Origin: JAFEDN01 sp963795715
GTDB lineage: Bacteria > Pseudomonadota > Gammaproteobacteria > Coxiellales > Coxiellaceae
Assembly (NCBI GenBank): GCA_963795715.1
Contig: CAWCIY010000003.1
Location: 496,001-560,000 of the forward strand
Length of the DNA stretch: 64,000 nucleotides
Direction of reading: 5' to 3'
A model generated the notes under the pieces. The model had not been told where the DNA came from and did no database searches. It saw only the letters and a list, made by a program, of their open reading frames with translations. Made by a program: the position numbers and the translations under genes. Positions 9,037-17,986 of the stretch are shown in pieces; position 1 is the first letter of the stretch; each line of letters begins with the position of its first letter.

Positions 9037-12000
9037 TCACATACCATTGTTATAGGAATTTTTATTTGTTATGAATTTAAAACCATTTATTGAGTTATTA
9101 GCTTTTGATATTATTTTCCAAGCATTTTGGCATCTTTCAATTCTAATTTGATCAAAATCAAAAAGAGATGTGGGTGTAGATCCATACATGTATCGAATAT
9201 TTTTTATAAAATCATTAACTGTCGCTTGAATATCACGATTCCCATATTCAAAGCAATTTAAAAAAAAGTATAGTGCGCTGTCCCTTTTACAGCTTGCTGA
9301 AGAAAATCGAATGGCTTGCTCATCTGGAAGCAATTCTATAGCACCACCTAATGGATTTAATCCTTGTAATTGGATACAAAGATATGTAGCGACCTTGAGG
9401 CTGCTAAATTTAAATTGTACTGGCCATTTTTCATCAGAAAAATTAGCATCAACCGGAAAATAATGATTGGTAGCAATTGAATTGGGCGATGACGCAGTAT
9501 TGCTAAATATTCCAGTACTGCTAACAGAGGACGATGAAAAAGTGGATGAAGATGATGATAGCAACGTAGATTCTTTTTGAGTGGTAGCAATTGAACTGGG
9601 TGTCGATGACGAAGAAGAACATGAAGATGATGATAGCGACCATGAAGAATGACTTTTAATTTCATTCTGCTTAGTTTCCGGCTCAATATCTCGTTCAGCA
9701 TCCAAGGCACGTTCTTCACTGTCTGCAGGATGCTCCTTTGCTCGTAAACTCTCAGGATCATTAATTCCTAAAATCCAGGCTATTTTTTTAATCCCTTTAT
9801 CGCCGGGTTCAACTACCATTCTTACACTATTATCATCCTTTATTTCTAAAAAAGATGTGGGTACATCTCTATAATCATAAGGCGGCCAATATTCAATAAC
9901 TTGTACCATCGCATTACGCAATCCATTGTTCTTAATATTGATACCTGCTTTTTCACACCATTTTTCGCATTGTTCAGCAGTTAACTGTATTGCCGGTAAT
10001 CCTTTAAAACGCTTCCTATGAAGCGCTTTGATTTTCTTTAAAACTGGAAACTTACCGGAAATAATATAGCCATTAAACGCCTTAAGAGTGTTATATTTTA
10101 TTTCTAATCCTTCTAATTCTTCCTCAGTCAATCTCAATTTCGTTCGACAAATCTCTTCCAAAAACGTTATTCCCGACTTATTTTTATTCTTTGCTTCAAG
10201 GTACAAAGTCGTTGCAATGGAGCGTGTTGCATGCATAATGGGTAGTTCATATTGGTTTATCCACTCAGATATCATAATGTAATCGCCTTCTTTTTCAATA
10301 TAAAGCGTATAAGAATTACCATTAGGTACTACTGAGATTTGGCCATACTTTTTTAATTTTAAACGAGATATTAAAAGAGATATTGCTTCAAGTATACGTT
10401 CAGCCCCATAAAAAGGCAGTAAAATAAATTCATCATCTTCTGAAGCACTGGCACAAAGGATCTCTTCTTTTGCTTCATCTAAATCAATTTGATAATCGAA
10501 TCTTCTTTCAAAAGATTCTAATTCAGATGTATCGTTGGTTAAAATATTGTTCTTAAACTGAGGGTCTTTCGATGGATGCAATACGAAGGCGGGGCAATCA
10601 ATAATATCCTTTAATTTACCGAAGTCTCCTTCATCCATCAATAATTCGTTTTGAGAAGGAGACTTATCGATTACACATCGGACGAAAATCTGCCCATTTT
10701 CCATTCTAAAATCCATGGAGTGAACTATTAAGTTCAAGTTTCGATAGCCAAATGCGCGCGCCAATGCGTTACGCATAGCTGCTGCCGGGGTATTGCCACA
10801 AAGACCTACCTTAGCTTTACGAATAATTTTACGGCAATCTTTAGGGGTTAATTCAATAGCAGGCTGTTGTTGATAATACGGTTCATAGATTGCTTGTAAT
10901 TCTGCTTCTACTAATTTTCGCTCTTTCTGATTTTTAACCCTAGCCTTATATCCATTAAAACCATTAGGCTCTATCTTCAGAGAAATAGGAAAGTGAATTG
11001 TTTCTAAGGATTGTACAATAAGGCTTGCAGTTTGTTTTCCCGTATCTTCATCATAGATAGTTTTCATATATTGCCTTAGTTCCCAACTTTCCATTTTCTT
11101 CATTTCCATACTATCCATAAAGGAGGGTTTAGTGGTTTGTATCCAAAGTTGGGCATTATTAGGGTGCTTCATTTGAGCGAGTCTATAAATACTTTTTGCC
11201 ACACCTCGGGGAATATGAACAAAGCATCGTGCTTTATTATATATAGGCATCAGGAATACTTTCAGTTTGGCATTATCTCTCCCCAAGACATTGTAACCCC
11301 CCAAATCATTCGGACGTACCACAATATTTTCGACAATATTTTTGCCTTTTAATAATAATTTCAATGCCGTCTGTAATTTAGTTGCACCATATAAACCTAG
11401 CAAAGGATTTTTGTGTGTATCTTCTTCGATCACAGCGGAACAAATCACGTCGAACATACCTGCATCAATGTGCATTACTATAGGAAGCTTCCAAGTATTA
11501 CAAAAAATTTCAATTTCTTCTGGGCTTAAGTTTGCTATGACACCATTGAATATATTTAGCCAGTTTCGTCGATTATCATTTTTAATGAGCTCTTGCTGTT
11601 CAGGAGAGATGAACTGATACAACCTTGTAGGGAGCTTAGAAGTTTTATTTTCGAACTCATCTTTACTTTCAAGTACGAGAGGTTTAATCAGTAAGTTTAT
11701 GAAATAGGCCTCTGTATACTTTTTTTTGTCTAACAAACCCTTAATATCTATTCTTTCAACATTTGTTTTAGTTTCGTTACCCACAGGATTAATCGATGGT
11801 AAACGATATAAATTTGGAGATATTTTGGAGGATAATCGTGGAGACTCTCCCATGAAATATTTTTGGTAAAGAGATTTAAATTTTTCAGACTGCTCCAATA
11901 CTTTACTAAAAGGAAAAACTATTTTTGAGTGGTGGATATAACCACAACCACCTTCTGTCTTTTTTTCTGGTAAACATAAGACAAATTCATCAAAATGTGA

Positions 12001-13296
12001 AGTAGAATCTAATTGTACAGCTTGATAGTATTCTCGAAAACCGTCTTTCAGTGCTTCTTTATCTGAGCTGCTGGGAGCTTTATCCAGACCAAATAGCGCA
12101 TGATTTAAAGAAAAGAAATTAAGAATAGCATCTTCTATCAATGAGCCATCCCTAATAGCAAGTTCGATGTCGATAGCGAGTCCTTCATGAAGACTATTTT
12201 TTTCAATAATTTCTCCAAAGTTATTCTTGTTGTCCCACTTGCTATAACAATAGGCGTTAATCATAGATAAAAACAATTGACAATTCACTGATAAGAGTTC
12301 AGCCTTACATTGAGAATAGAGTTCCGACAAAGGACTGATTCCTCCAGAAAGCGCATTAAAATATTCTGGAATAGTACTGGAAAGAATCGTTGGGATGGCT
12401 TCTTCAATTGGATCCCCATCATAATTAAATACGGCTAGTATTTCAGTAAAAGTATCCCAATTTGCTTTAGTGTAACCATTTGATAAAGTATTTAAATCTG
12501 CTAAAGGAATATTTTTTCCTGTCATTTTATTGTATTCTTGGATAATAATATTTTTAAGATTATCTAATGAATCGTCGTTTGTAATTTTTGGTTCGCTCGG
12601 ATATTTTGAGAAATATGCTTTAGCGCAATTTTCAATTAAAATATCTTTTTGGGTTTTTTTTGGCTTGGATTCGAAAAAACCATTCTGACTAAACCTCTGT
12701 CTTAAAGACTCACCCAGCCCTTGAAACCTCTCATCACCTCGCAGAGCTGAAAATAATACTATATCTTGAGTAAAGGCAGTCACATTATCTTCTTTCTCAG
12801 GGCTTAACTCGACCCTGACCACGTTTTGGTTGTCAATAGAGAAGAGTTTTAATACTTCAGGAGGAAATTGGCCATAACTCATAGAAGTTTCGGCAAGTGA
12901 CTCTCTTAAGTAGTCCAAAGTTGCTTCAACGATTTCCTGTCCGTAATACAATTGTTCTAATCTTTCTTTTTTATCTTTTAAATTTTGGGGAATTTCTTTT
13001 TGAGTTGAGTTTAATTCATCTTCCATTGCCCAAATATCAAATGCTAAATCTTTAATATAATTGTTTAGGCTATCTTTAATAGAAGGCGAGCCTGGTTTTA
13101 ATCCTATAGATTTTTTCAACTCAGAAAGTATTTGACAGGTATTGTCTCCTGCAAGAACTATATTTTTACCCGCAGGGATTGCCGAAGTCAGAGGTATTAA
13201 TATATGAATTCTATTTTTCTCATCACAATAAATATAGTCATATTGATTTCTTTCTAGTTCTACGTGAATGAAATTTGAGGTATTGGAACGTTGCAT
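9037..13296 (-). CDS. 1419-residue protein of unknown family with internal repeats and a Ser-rich linker
   Basis: The start is supported by AAGGAG ahead of ATG 13296. No signal peptide or membrane helix is evident. I do not recognise the family. Two related units are visible. One starts at about residue 778 (FNGY...), passes QPAIELTPKDC with the P at 812 and continues AAAMRNALARAF. The second starts at about 1072 (FNGY...), passes LPAIQLTAEQC with the P at 1101 and continues GLRNAM. A low-complexity serine region covers about 1215-1268, followed by a C-terminal module of about 150 residues. The gene sits alone on its strand between two broken transposase chimeras and a perfect 37-bp inverted repeat, suggesting arrival on a composite transposon. 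Size, lack of a signal and the Ser-rich linker shared with other proteins here suggest a secreted effector; that is inference. Confidence 0.85.
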   Translation of the reverse strand: MQRSNTSNFIHVELERNQYDYIYCDEKNRIHILIPLTSAIPAGKNIVLAGDNTCQILSELKKSIGLKPGSPSIKDSLNNYIKDLAFDIWAMEDELNSTQKEIPQNLKDKKERLEQLYYGQEIVEATLDYLRESLAETSMSYGQFPPEVLKLFSIDNQNVVRVELSPEKEDNVTAFTQDIVLFSALRGDERFQGLGESLRQRFSQNGFFESKPKKTQKDILIENCAKAYFSKYPSEPKITNDDSLDNLKNIIIQEYNKMTGKNIPLADLNTLSNGYTKANWDTFTEILAVFNYDGDPIEEAIPTILSSTIPEYFNALSGGISPLSELYSQCKAELLSVNCQLFLSMINAYCYSKWDNKNNFGEIIEKNSLHEGLAIDIELAIRDGSLIEDAILNFFSLNHALFGLDKAPSSSDKEALKDGFREYYQAVQLDSTSHFDEFVLCLPEKKTEGGCGYIHHSKIVFPFSKVLEQSEKFKSLYQKYFMGESPRLSSKISPNLYRLPSINPVGNETKTNVERIDIKGLLDKKKYTEAYFINLLIKPLVLESKDEFENKTSKLPTRLYQFISPEQQELIKNDNRRNWLNIFNGVIANLSPEEIEIFCNTWKLPIVMHIDAGMFDVICSAVIEEDTHKNPLLGLYGATKLQTALKLLLKGKNIVENIVVRPNDLGGYNVLGRDNAKLKVFLMPIYNKARCFVHIPRGVAKSIYRLAQMKHPNNAQLWIQTTKPSFMDSMEMKKMESWELRQYMKTIYDEDTGKQTASLIVQSLETIHFPISLKIEPNGFNGYKARVKNQKERKLVEAELQAIYEPYYQQQPAIELTPKDCRKIIRKAKVGLCGNTPAAAMRNALARAFGYRNLNLIVHSMDFRMENGQIFVRCVIDKSPSQNELLMDEGDFGKLKDIIDCPAFVLHPSKDPQFKNNILTNDTSELESFERRFDYQIDLDEAKEEILCASASEDDEFILLPFYGAERILEAISLLISRLKLKKYGQISVVPNGNSYTLYIEKEGDYIMISEWINQYELPIMHATRSIATTLYLEAKNKNKSGITFLEEICRTKLRLTEEELEGLEIKYNTLKAFNGYIISGKFPVLKKIKALHRKRFKGLPAIQLTAEQCEKWCEKAGINIKNNGLRNAMVQVIEYWPPYDYRDVPTSFLEIKDDNSVRMVVEPGDKGIKKIAWILGINDPESLRAKEHPADSEERALDAERDIEPETKQNEIKSHSSWSLSSSSCSSSSSTPSSIATTQKESTLLSSSSSTFSSSSVSSTGIFSNTASSPNSIATNHYFPVDANFSDEKWPVQFKFSSLKVATYLCIQLQGLNPLGGAIELLPDEQAIRFSSASCKRDSALYFFLNCFEYGNRDIQATVNDFIKNIRYMYGSTPTSLFDFDQIRIERCQNAWKIISKANNSINGFKFITNKNSYNNGM

Positions 13297-13367
13297 ACAT
13301 AAATCTCCTTAACAGTAATGGCTCGGTTAATTTTTACATTTACAAATTATTTCATATGCAAAAAACA

Positions 13368-13404
13368 GGGTCAAGTCCTGATCATATCATTACCCACAAG
13401 TAGT
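13368..13404 (-). repeat. Right copy of the perfect 37-bp inverted repeat
   Basis: The reverse complement of 8776-8812, without mismatch. It precedes the ATG at 13478 of an IS4-type transposase N-terminus, exactly where the left end of such an element belongs. A polypurine ribosome site (AAGGAG, 13464-13469) lies between. The remainder of 13297-13477 holds only the leftward gene's start region. Confidence 0.9.
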
Positions 13405-13477
13405 TAAGATCCTATAGATATCTGATTAAATTAAGTTAAAATCTCTTTCTTTAAGATTTAAAGAAGGAGTTTTTCTA

Positions 13478-14086
13478 ATGGATTGGATTGTTGAAGAATT
13501 AATCAAGCTATCTTTAGGGGATAAGTGATTAAATTATCGTGCCCAAAAAATATTGGGACACTTAAGCCGCAATGTGACAGAAAGTGTTCCCGCCGCCTGT
13601 GGAAGTGCAGCAGAAACGAAGGCTGCTTATAGATTTTTTGCTAATGATCAAGTCACTCCAGAAAAGATTAATAAGCCACACGAGGAGTCCACGCTTTCTC
13701 GAATGAGAGAGCACTCCATAATATTAATTCAATATCAGCGCAAGGACACTGGTCCTACTACAAAAGATTCCACTAAAGGAATGCATTTGCATTGTGCGTT
13801 GGCTGTATTATTAGATGAGGCAGGAAAGGTTGTTTACGATAAGCGGCTGCCGAACGATATCAATCTGGTGCTGCGTGAATATCAGCAGTTTGAAGGAATT
13901 GATAGCGTGGTAGTGGAGTCGACTTATAATTGGTATTGGTTGGTTGACGGACTTATGGAGGCCGGTTATCAAGTGAAGCTGGCCAATCCCAATGCTATCC
14001 AACAATACAATGGTATTAAGCGAAACTTATTTCAAAGTATGCTGAGCTATTTTTTAAGCAGCTTTAATAAAAATAAGCTGCAATAA
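13478..14086 (+). pseudogene. Chimeric transposase remnant: IS4/Tn5-like N-terminus joined to an IS110-type segment
   Basis: Translation from ATG 13478 (AAGGAG upstream) gives MDWIVEELIKLSLGDK and then TGA at 13526, where the family has RLN. The frame continues with ILGHLSRNVTESVPAACGS, AETKAAYRFFANDQVTPEKI and LSRMREHS, all Tn5-like N-terminal motifs. Near KGMHLHCALAV (about 13780-13805) the sequence passes into IS110-type DEDD transposase: LDEAGKVVYDKRLPND, VVVESTYNWYWLVDGLMEAG, YQVKLANPNAIQQYNG. It ends at 14086 in unrelated residues. A stop codon and fusion of two transposase families show that it is dead. Confidence 0.85.
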
Positions 14087-14107
14087 TTTTTATTTGCCTA
14101 TTGACGA

Positions 14108-14140
14108 CCGGGGGCTAATGGGTGACCCCGTTATCCCCGG
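14108..14140. promoter_or_regulatory. GC-rich nested palindrome before the protease-like gene
   Basis: CCGGGG at one end pairs with CCCCGG at the other, with TAA/TTA and GGGTgACCC nested inside. It lies 11 bp before the start codon at 14152. It could be an operator or a leftover hairpin repeat; there is no poly-T tail. Confidence 0.35.
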
Positions 14141-14151
14141 TTAGATGAATT

Positions 14152-15735
14152 ATGATTCACGCGCCCATTATCCCATTTAATATTTCATTAATAAATTTAC
14201 TTTATAGTTTCATCCCCATGAAAGACATTTATAAAGCGTTGGAGAAATTAGAGCATTTAAGAAAAACAAGTGACAAATCCTGGTTTGATTCCAGAAAGTT
14301 ATCATCTAAACGATTAGCGATCTTAGATAATATAATTGCGGCATTGAGGCGATTTGAAGAGTCCCCTAACCTTAAAATTTTGTTAGAAATTGACGACAAT
14401 TTAAATAATGAATTTAATTATTATTATAAAAAATTCCCTGAAATTTTAATCAACCCTAAAAATGATTTATTAACTGACAAACATGTTTTTTTTGCCATTT
14501 ATACTAACTTCTTAGATGGAACTGGAATAATAGAAATTAATGATGATAAGAAATCATTAACATTAACAATAAAACTTGATAAGGATACAGAAAAGTTATT
14601 AAAGAAGTATACATTGAACCATAGGATTAAATTAGACCCTAAGCCCCATATTAAAAATGCGTTGATATATTCTTTATTGAATAAAAGTAATCTGGAAATT
14701 TTAAGAAAACGAGAATCTAATAAAAGTTATGTAATTATACTTCACAAAGTTCATGAACTTGTGATTAATTTGTCTAGGATGATGGTATCACAGGACTCAA
14801 AAGTAAAAAACTCTCTTCATCAATTGCAAATTGAAAGAATAAAGGCTATTCAGAAATACGCAACTTTAATCTTACCAATTAATGATGATATTGATTATCG
14901 AGATTGCTCGGAGGGGAATTGTTCGGGTTTTTCTACTGTTTTTCTAAAAAAACGGCTTTATGGAGAAAATCCTTTTGGAATAAGGCCAAATGAGGAATCA
15001 CCCTTTGCAACACTTTCTGGCCAAATAGCTTTAAACCATCTGGCTCCTTTAACAAAATCTATTAAAAATTCTCAGTCAAAAAACCCATATTCCGCATCGG
15101 TGTGGAATATGAGAAAAAATAGCGTTTTGTTCCAAAAAACGGAAGATAAATTACACCCATTGTTACCATTAGTTAGCATTTTTCCTACTGATAAAATGTT
15201 GATTTCAACTGATGGCTCTCCTGAAAATAATTCAGATTTTTGGAATGAGTATCATGAACAGAAATTGCTTTTTTCGATGACATCTAAAGAGATAGCAGAG
15301 TGTGTTATGAAGTCAATTGAATTGACATGGAGGAAATGTAAGTCAAATCAAATTAACATTGGAATGGATATGGGAATTCTAATGGGGGAAAAACTTCAGT
15401 CTCGCCATGAAATTGCGGTTTACGTTAATAAAGATAAACAATGTGAATTTGTTGACTCAACCTGTGGGGGATGGTTTAAATGTGAAATCTCTAACTTAGA
15501 GCCAGCATTGATTGAAGTGATGGAGTTCTATCGTAGACATCGAACTTATATTAGTTTGGAGTTAATTAATGTTTATAAAGCCAAAAACAATCCGAAAAAT
15601 ATCCAAACACCGCGTGATACTAAAAATTATAGCGGTCATTACGGAATTCTATTTAGTACCCGTGGCGTAGGTAATTTGGAGGTCAAGAAGCAGCGGGCTA
15701 AAATAAATACAACGCGGCGCATGAGTTTGCCATAA
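14152..15735 (+). CDS. Candidate papain-fold cysteine protease (YopT/C58-like)
   Basis: The 527-residue protein has no signal peptide. Its C-terminal half carries a Cys-His-Asp pattern: EGNCSGFSTVFL (Cys257), SRHEIAVYV (His419) and CEFVDSTCGGWF (Asp435). The local context, a small residue after Cys, H-x-hydrophobic strands and F-x-D-x-x-x-G-x-F, resembles YopT/AvrPphB C58 peptidases. The His-Asp spacing of 16 equals the spacing I recall in YopT (H258-D274). The Cys-His spacing of 162 is longer than YopT's. The N-terminal 250 residues are charged, helical-looking and unrecognised. The start at 14152 is uncertain; ATG 14218 (MKDIYKALEK) is an alternative, and neither has a strong ribosome site. 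Likely role: an effector cleaving a host protein, by inference. Confidence 0.6.
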   Translation: MIHAPIIPFNISLINLLYSFIPMKDIYKALEKLEHLRKTSDKSWFDSRKLSSKRLAILDNIIAALRRFEESPNLKILLEIDDNLNNEFNYYYKKFPEILINPKNDLLTDKHVFFAIYTNFLDGTGIIEINDDKKSLTLTIKLDKDTEKLLKKYTLNHRIKLDPKPHIKNALIYSLLNKSNLEILRKRESNKSYVIILHKVHELVINLSRMMVSQDSKVKNSLHQLQIERIKAIQKYATLILPINDDIDYRDCSEGNCSGFSTVFLKKRLYGENPFGIRPNEESPFATLSGQIALNHLAPLTKSIKNSQSKNPYSASVWNMRKNSVLFQKTEDKLHPLLPLVSIFPTDKMLISTDGSPENNSDFWNEYHEQKLLFSMTSKEIAECVMKSIELTWRKCKSNQINIGMDMGILMGEKLQSRHEIAVYVNKDKQCEFVDSTCGGWFKCEISNLEPALIEVMEFYRRHRTYISLELINVYKAKNNPKNIQTPRDTKNYSGHYGILFSTRGVGNLEVKKQRAKINTTRRMSLP

Positions 15736-15783
15736 TCAGAGTCAGGTCTGACAAGCTGAATGTATCTTAAGAAAGAGAACGCG

Positions 15784-16743
15784 TCATAACCAACCATGAC
15801 CAAAATAAAAGTTAAGGCCCACTAAAAAGTTAGTCATTTTCGCGCTGGCGCTTGCTGTAGTAAACGCTGCTGGTATTGGGACGGTGGGACTGGGTCCAAG
15901 TGTTTGTCCATTAATAGTCACACTTCCATTGCCTTCGAGACCCGCAGTCGCATTTACGGTGCCAAAGTTAGCATAGTCAAATTCCGCATTGACCGAGACG
16001 ATATTCTGGTAAATAAACTGTTCAAAGCCAGCAGCCAACAATAAAGCCAATTTGGTATCAGAAGAACTGGCCGTGCCGAAAGTTCTGCCTGTCGCGTCCA
16101 AAGTAATCTGGTCGACGAAATTTACATCCCCTTCTGCAGTTATTGTGGAAGAGACTTTTTCAGTAGCCCAAATCGCGCCTATTTTACCGTAAATCATAGA
16201 TCTCGGGGCGACCAGGAAACCTAACTTGGCAGCTACGCCGTAATCGTTCTCAAGTTTCGAAGTCGTAGAGGAAGTGACCTGGTTACTCGTTTTGACCTCG
16301 ATAGTCTCATTAGAAAATTGACCATGGAAGGCGCGCGAACCAAAGGCCTCAAGACTGGAATTTTTACTATTATTTCCCCACTCACTAAAACCTACGATAC
16401 CGATATACCAGCGTTGGTTAAAGACTTTGCCCCCGCCCCCTTGTACACCACCATAACCTGCGAAATCTCCACCCGAGGCGTCATTGTTAATGAACGAACC
16501 AGCACCTAAAACCGTTGCGGTCACAATGCTGCCGTCGGGTAAAACCACGGTTTCAGAAACAGCCTCAGGGACATTGATAGCAGCGGTGGAATTGAAATGG
16601 ACATGATGGACAGCTCCAGTGCCTCCTACATAAAATCCGGTAAAAAAATCAGGGATTGGAAGGATTTCCTGTCCGCCGGCGCATGCTGTCGAAGCACTTA
16701 ACATCCCGGCTGCGGCAAAACTCCATGCTAATGCTTTATTCAT
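15784..16743 (-). CDS. Outer-membrane beta-barrel protein
   Basis: The 319-residue protein begins with a Sec signal (MNKALAWSFAAAGMLSASTACA, cleavage probably after ACA near residue 22). After it come alternating hydrophobic/polar strands (FFTGFYVGGTGAV, RWYIGIVGFSEWG, YGVAAKLGFLVAP, MIYGKIGAIWA, KLALLLAAGFEQFI, VSVNAEFDYANF). The last strand is FLVGLNFYFGHGW, typical of OmpA-like/opacity porins recognised by BamA, although the final residue is Leu. Such proteins are surface-exposed and often abundant in intracellular gammaproteobacteria. It stands alone on its strand. Confidence 0.85.
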   Translation of the reverse strand: MNKALAWSFAAAGMLSASTACAGGQEILPIPDFFTGFYVGGTGAVHHVHFNSTAAINVPEAVSETVVLPDGSIVTATVLGAGSFINNDASGGDFAGYGGVQGGGGKVFNQRWYIGIVGFSEWGNNSKNSSLEAFGSRAFHGQFSNETIEVKTSNQVTSSTTSKLENDYGVAAKLGFLVAPRSMIYGKIGAIWATEKVSSTITAEGDVNFVDQITLDATGRTFGTASSSDTKLALLLAAGFEQFIYQNIVSVNAEFDYANFGTVNATAGLEGNGSVTINGQTLGPSPTVPIPAAFTTASASAKMTNFLVGLNFYFGHGWL

Positions 16744-17258
16744 AATTAAATCCTTTTAGTAATTTAAACCAACAAATCGCTTTTATGGTACTGCTCTTTT
16801 TGATATAAGCCGATAGGCTAAGCTACCAATTTCCATTGACGGTACAAAGAATTTTTTAGTAAGATGCAAAAGCAAGCACTATTCTCAATCATTTATGTGT
16901 ACTTTGATTATGGTATGTACGATAGCCAATGAAAAATATTTTATTCCTAATTCCCGTTAATTTTCCTTTGCGCATTGTGCCCTCAGCAGGATATAGTGTC
17001 ACATCCACATAATTTATAGTAATGATTTGTAAAATAATGAAATTAATCCAGGAAATATACGTGTAATTCTTAAACAACAAAAACTCTATGCAAAATCTTT
17101 GAATAGTGCAATGTCCCACTTGCTATAACAATAGGCGTATAATCATAGCTAAAAAACATAAGAAAGGCTTAATTGTGGATTCAGGCCCAACCAATTTTTT
17201 TCTCCTCAAAGCATTTAAGTTATGGCAAAATATAGATTTTAAGAAATTCGGAGGTAAG
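16744..17258. other. 515-bp intergenic stretch without a convincing gene
   Basis: It holds the upstream region of the barrel-protein gene and the leader of the SRPBCC gene. A 76-codon reverse frame (16889-17119) has no recognisable content or ribosome site. The one notable item is a 40-base copy of sequence from inside the 1419-residue gene (see 17112). Confidence 0.6.
17112..17154 (+). repeat. Short sequence copy of part of the 1419-residue gene
   Basis: The bases from TGTCCCACTTGC through the run of A at about 17154 match 12231-12272 almost exactly. The differences are one inserted base, one substitution and a slightly longer A run. At 12231 the sequence codes (reverse strand) for residues around INAYCYSKWDN. 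Here it is non-coding, so it is probably a shard of a paralogue or of an earlier insertion. Confidence 0.75.
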
Positions 17259-17705
17259 ATGAACTTGAAGTTACATACAGAAATAATTATCCAAGCTTCC
17301 ATTAGTAACGTTTGGGAAATATTATCTGACTTCGCAAAATACAAAGATTGGAACCCTTTTATTTTGTCTGCCAAAGGTAATTTAACAGTGGGGGAAAAAT
17401 TAACAGTAAAGATTAAACCTCCCGGATTGGACGCACAAACTTTTAAACCAATTGTCTTAAAAGTACGGCCTCAACAGGAAATTCGGTGGGCCGGAGTGGC
17501 TTTATTAAGTTGGCTATTCCGTGGTGAGCATTATTTGGAATTAAAGATGTTAGATCCTCAAACTACTAAATTAATTCATGGAGAAATTTTTAGTGGGGTA
17601 CTAGTGGGGTGCCTTGTCAACCGCTTAAAAGGGGCAGTTCATGCTGGATTTTTAGAAATGAATAAAGCCCTTGCGAAGCGAGTGGAAGGCAGAGGGCAAG
17701 CTTAA
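17259..17705 (+). CDS. SRPBCC (START-like) lipid/small-molecule-binding protein
   Basis: The start is ATG 17259, preceded by GGAGG; upstream in-frame codons lack a ribosome site and look random. The 148-residue protein shows the helix-grip pattern: an N-terminal strand (LKLHTEIIIQASISNVWEIL), SDFAKYKDWNPFI, paired strands around GEKLTVKI, EIRWAGVALLSWLFRGEHYL, and a long C-terminal helix (GFLEMNKALAKRVE). The family binds hydrophobic ligands or acts as cyclase/Coq10-like. The specific role is unknown. It is probably cytosolic and monocistronic. Confidence 0.85.
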   Translation: MNLKLHTEIIIQASISNVWEILSDFAKYKDWNPFILSAKGNLTVGEKLTVKIKPPGLDAQTFKPIVLKVRPQQEIRWAGVALLSWLFRGEHYLELKMLDPQTTKLIHGEIFSGVLVGCLVNRLKGAVHAGFLEMNKALAKRVEGRGQA

Positions 17706-17770
17706 ATTCTGAATAACCCACAAATTCTCTTTGCATGCTAAAAACAGAAATGAAATATAGACATAACACT

Positions 17771-17955
17771 TTAACCTAAATTAATCAGTTGCCACCTACT
17801 GCGAAGACCTATTGCACTGAATCTTGAGGCTTTTTTGTGAATTTTTTCCTTCACCGTACGGATGAGTACGGCTTCAGGAAAAAATCTACAAAAAAGCCTC
17901 AATCTTCAGCACTAGGTCTTCTCGATACGGTGGCAACTGATTAATTTAGGTTTAA
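17771..17955. mobile_element. 185-bp long-hairpin MITE
   Basis: Nearly the whole stretch is one inverted repeat. TTAACCTAAATTAATCAGTT at 17771 pairs with the complementary AACTGATTAATTTAGG end at 17955. The interior arms (GAAGACCTA, TTGAGGCTTTTTTGT, TTTTTTCCT) pair to a centre near 17860, around GTACGG. There are only scattered mismatches and no coding capacity. It sits between the SRPBCC gene and the 286-residue gene. Dispersed elements like this are usually mobilised in trans; no matching transposase is seen here. Confidence 0.85.
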
Positions 17956-17986
17956 CTATAAAATACTAACTTTAAGAGATTTACAA

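Noticed and set aside
11342..11617. 91-codon plus-strand frame inside the 1419-residue gene
   Set aside because: Antisense to a well-supported long gene, with no ribosome site or homology that I recognise.
16889..17119. 76-codon reverse frame in the 515-bp gap
   Set aside because: No ribosome site, no recognisable domain, and it includes the non-coding shard at 17112.
17771..17955. Long hairpin as a transcription terminator or small RNA
   Set aside because: Pairing extends over the entire 185 bp including AT-rich ends, as in a MITE; no promoter is evident.
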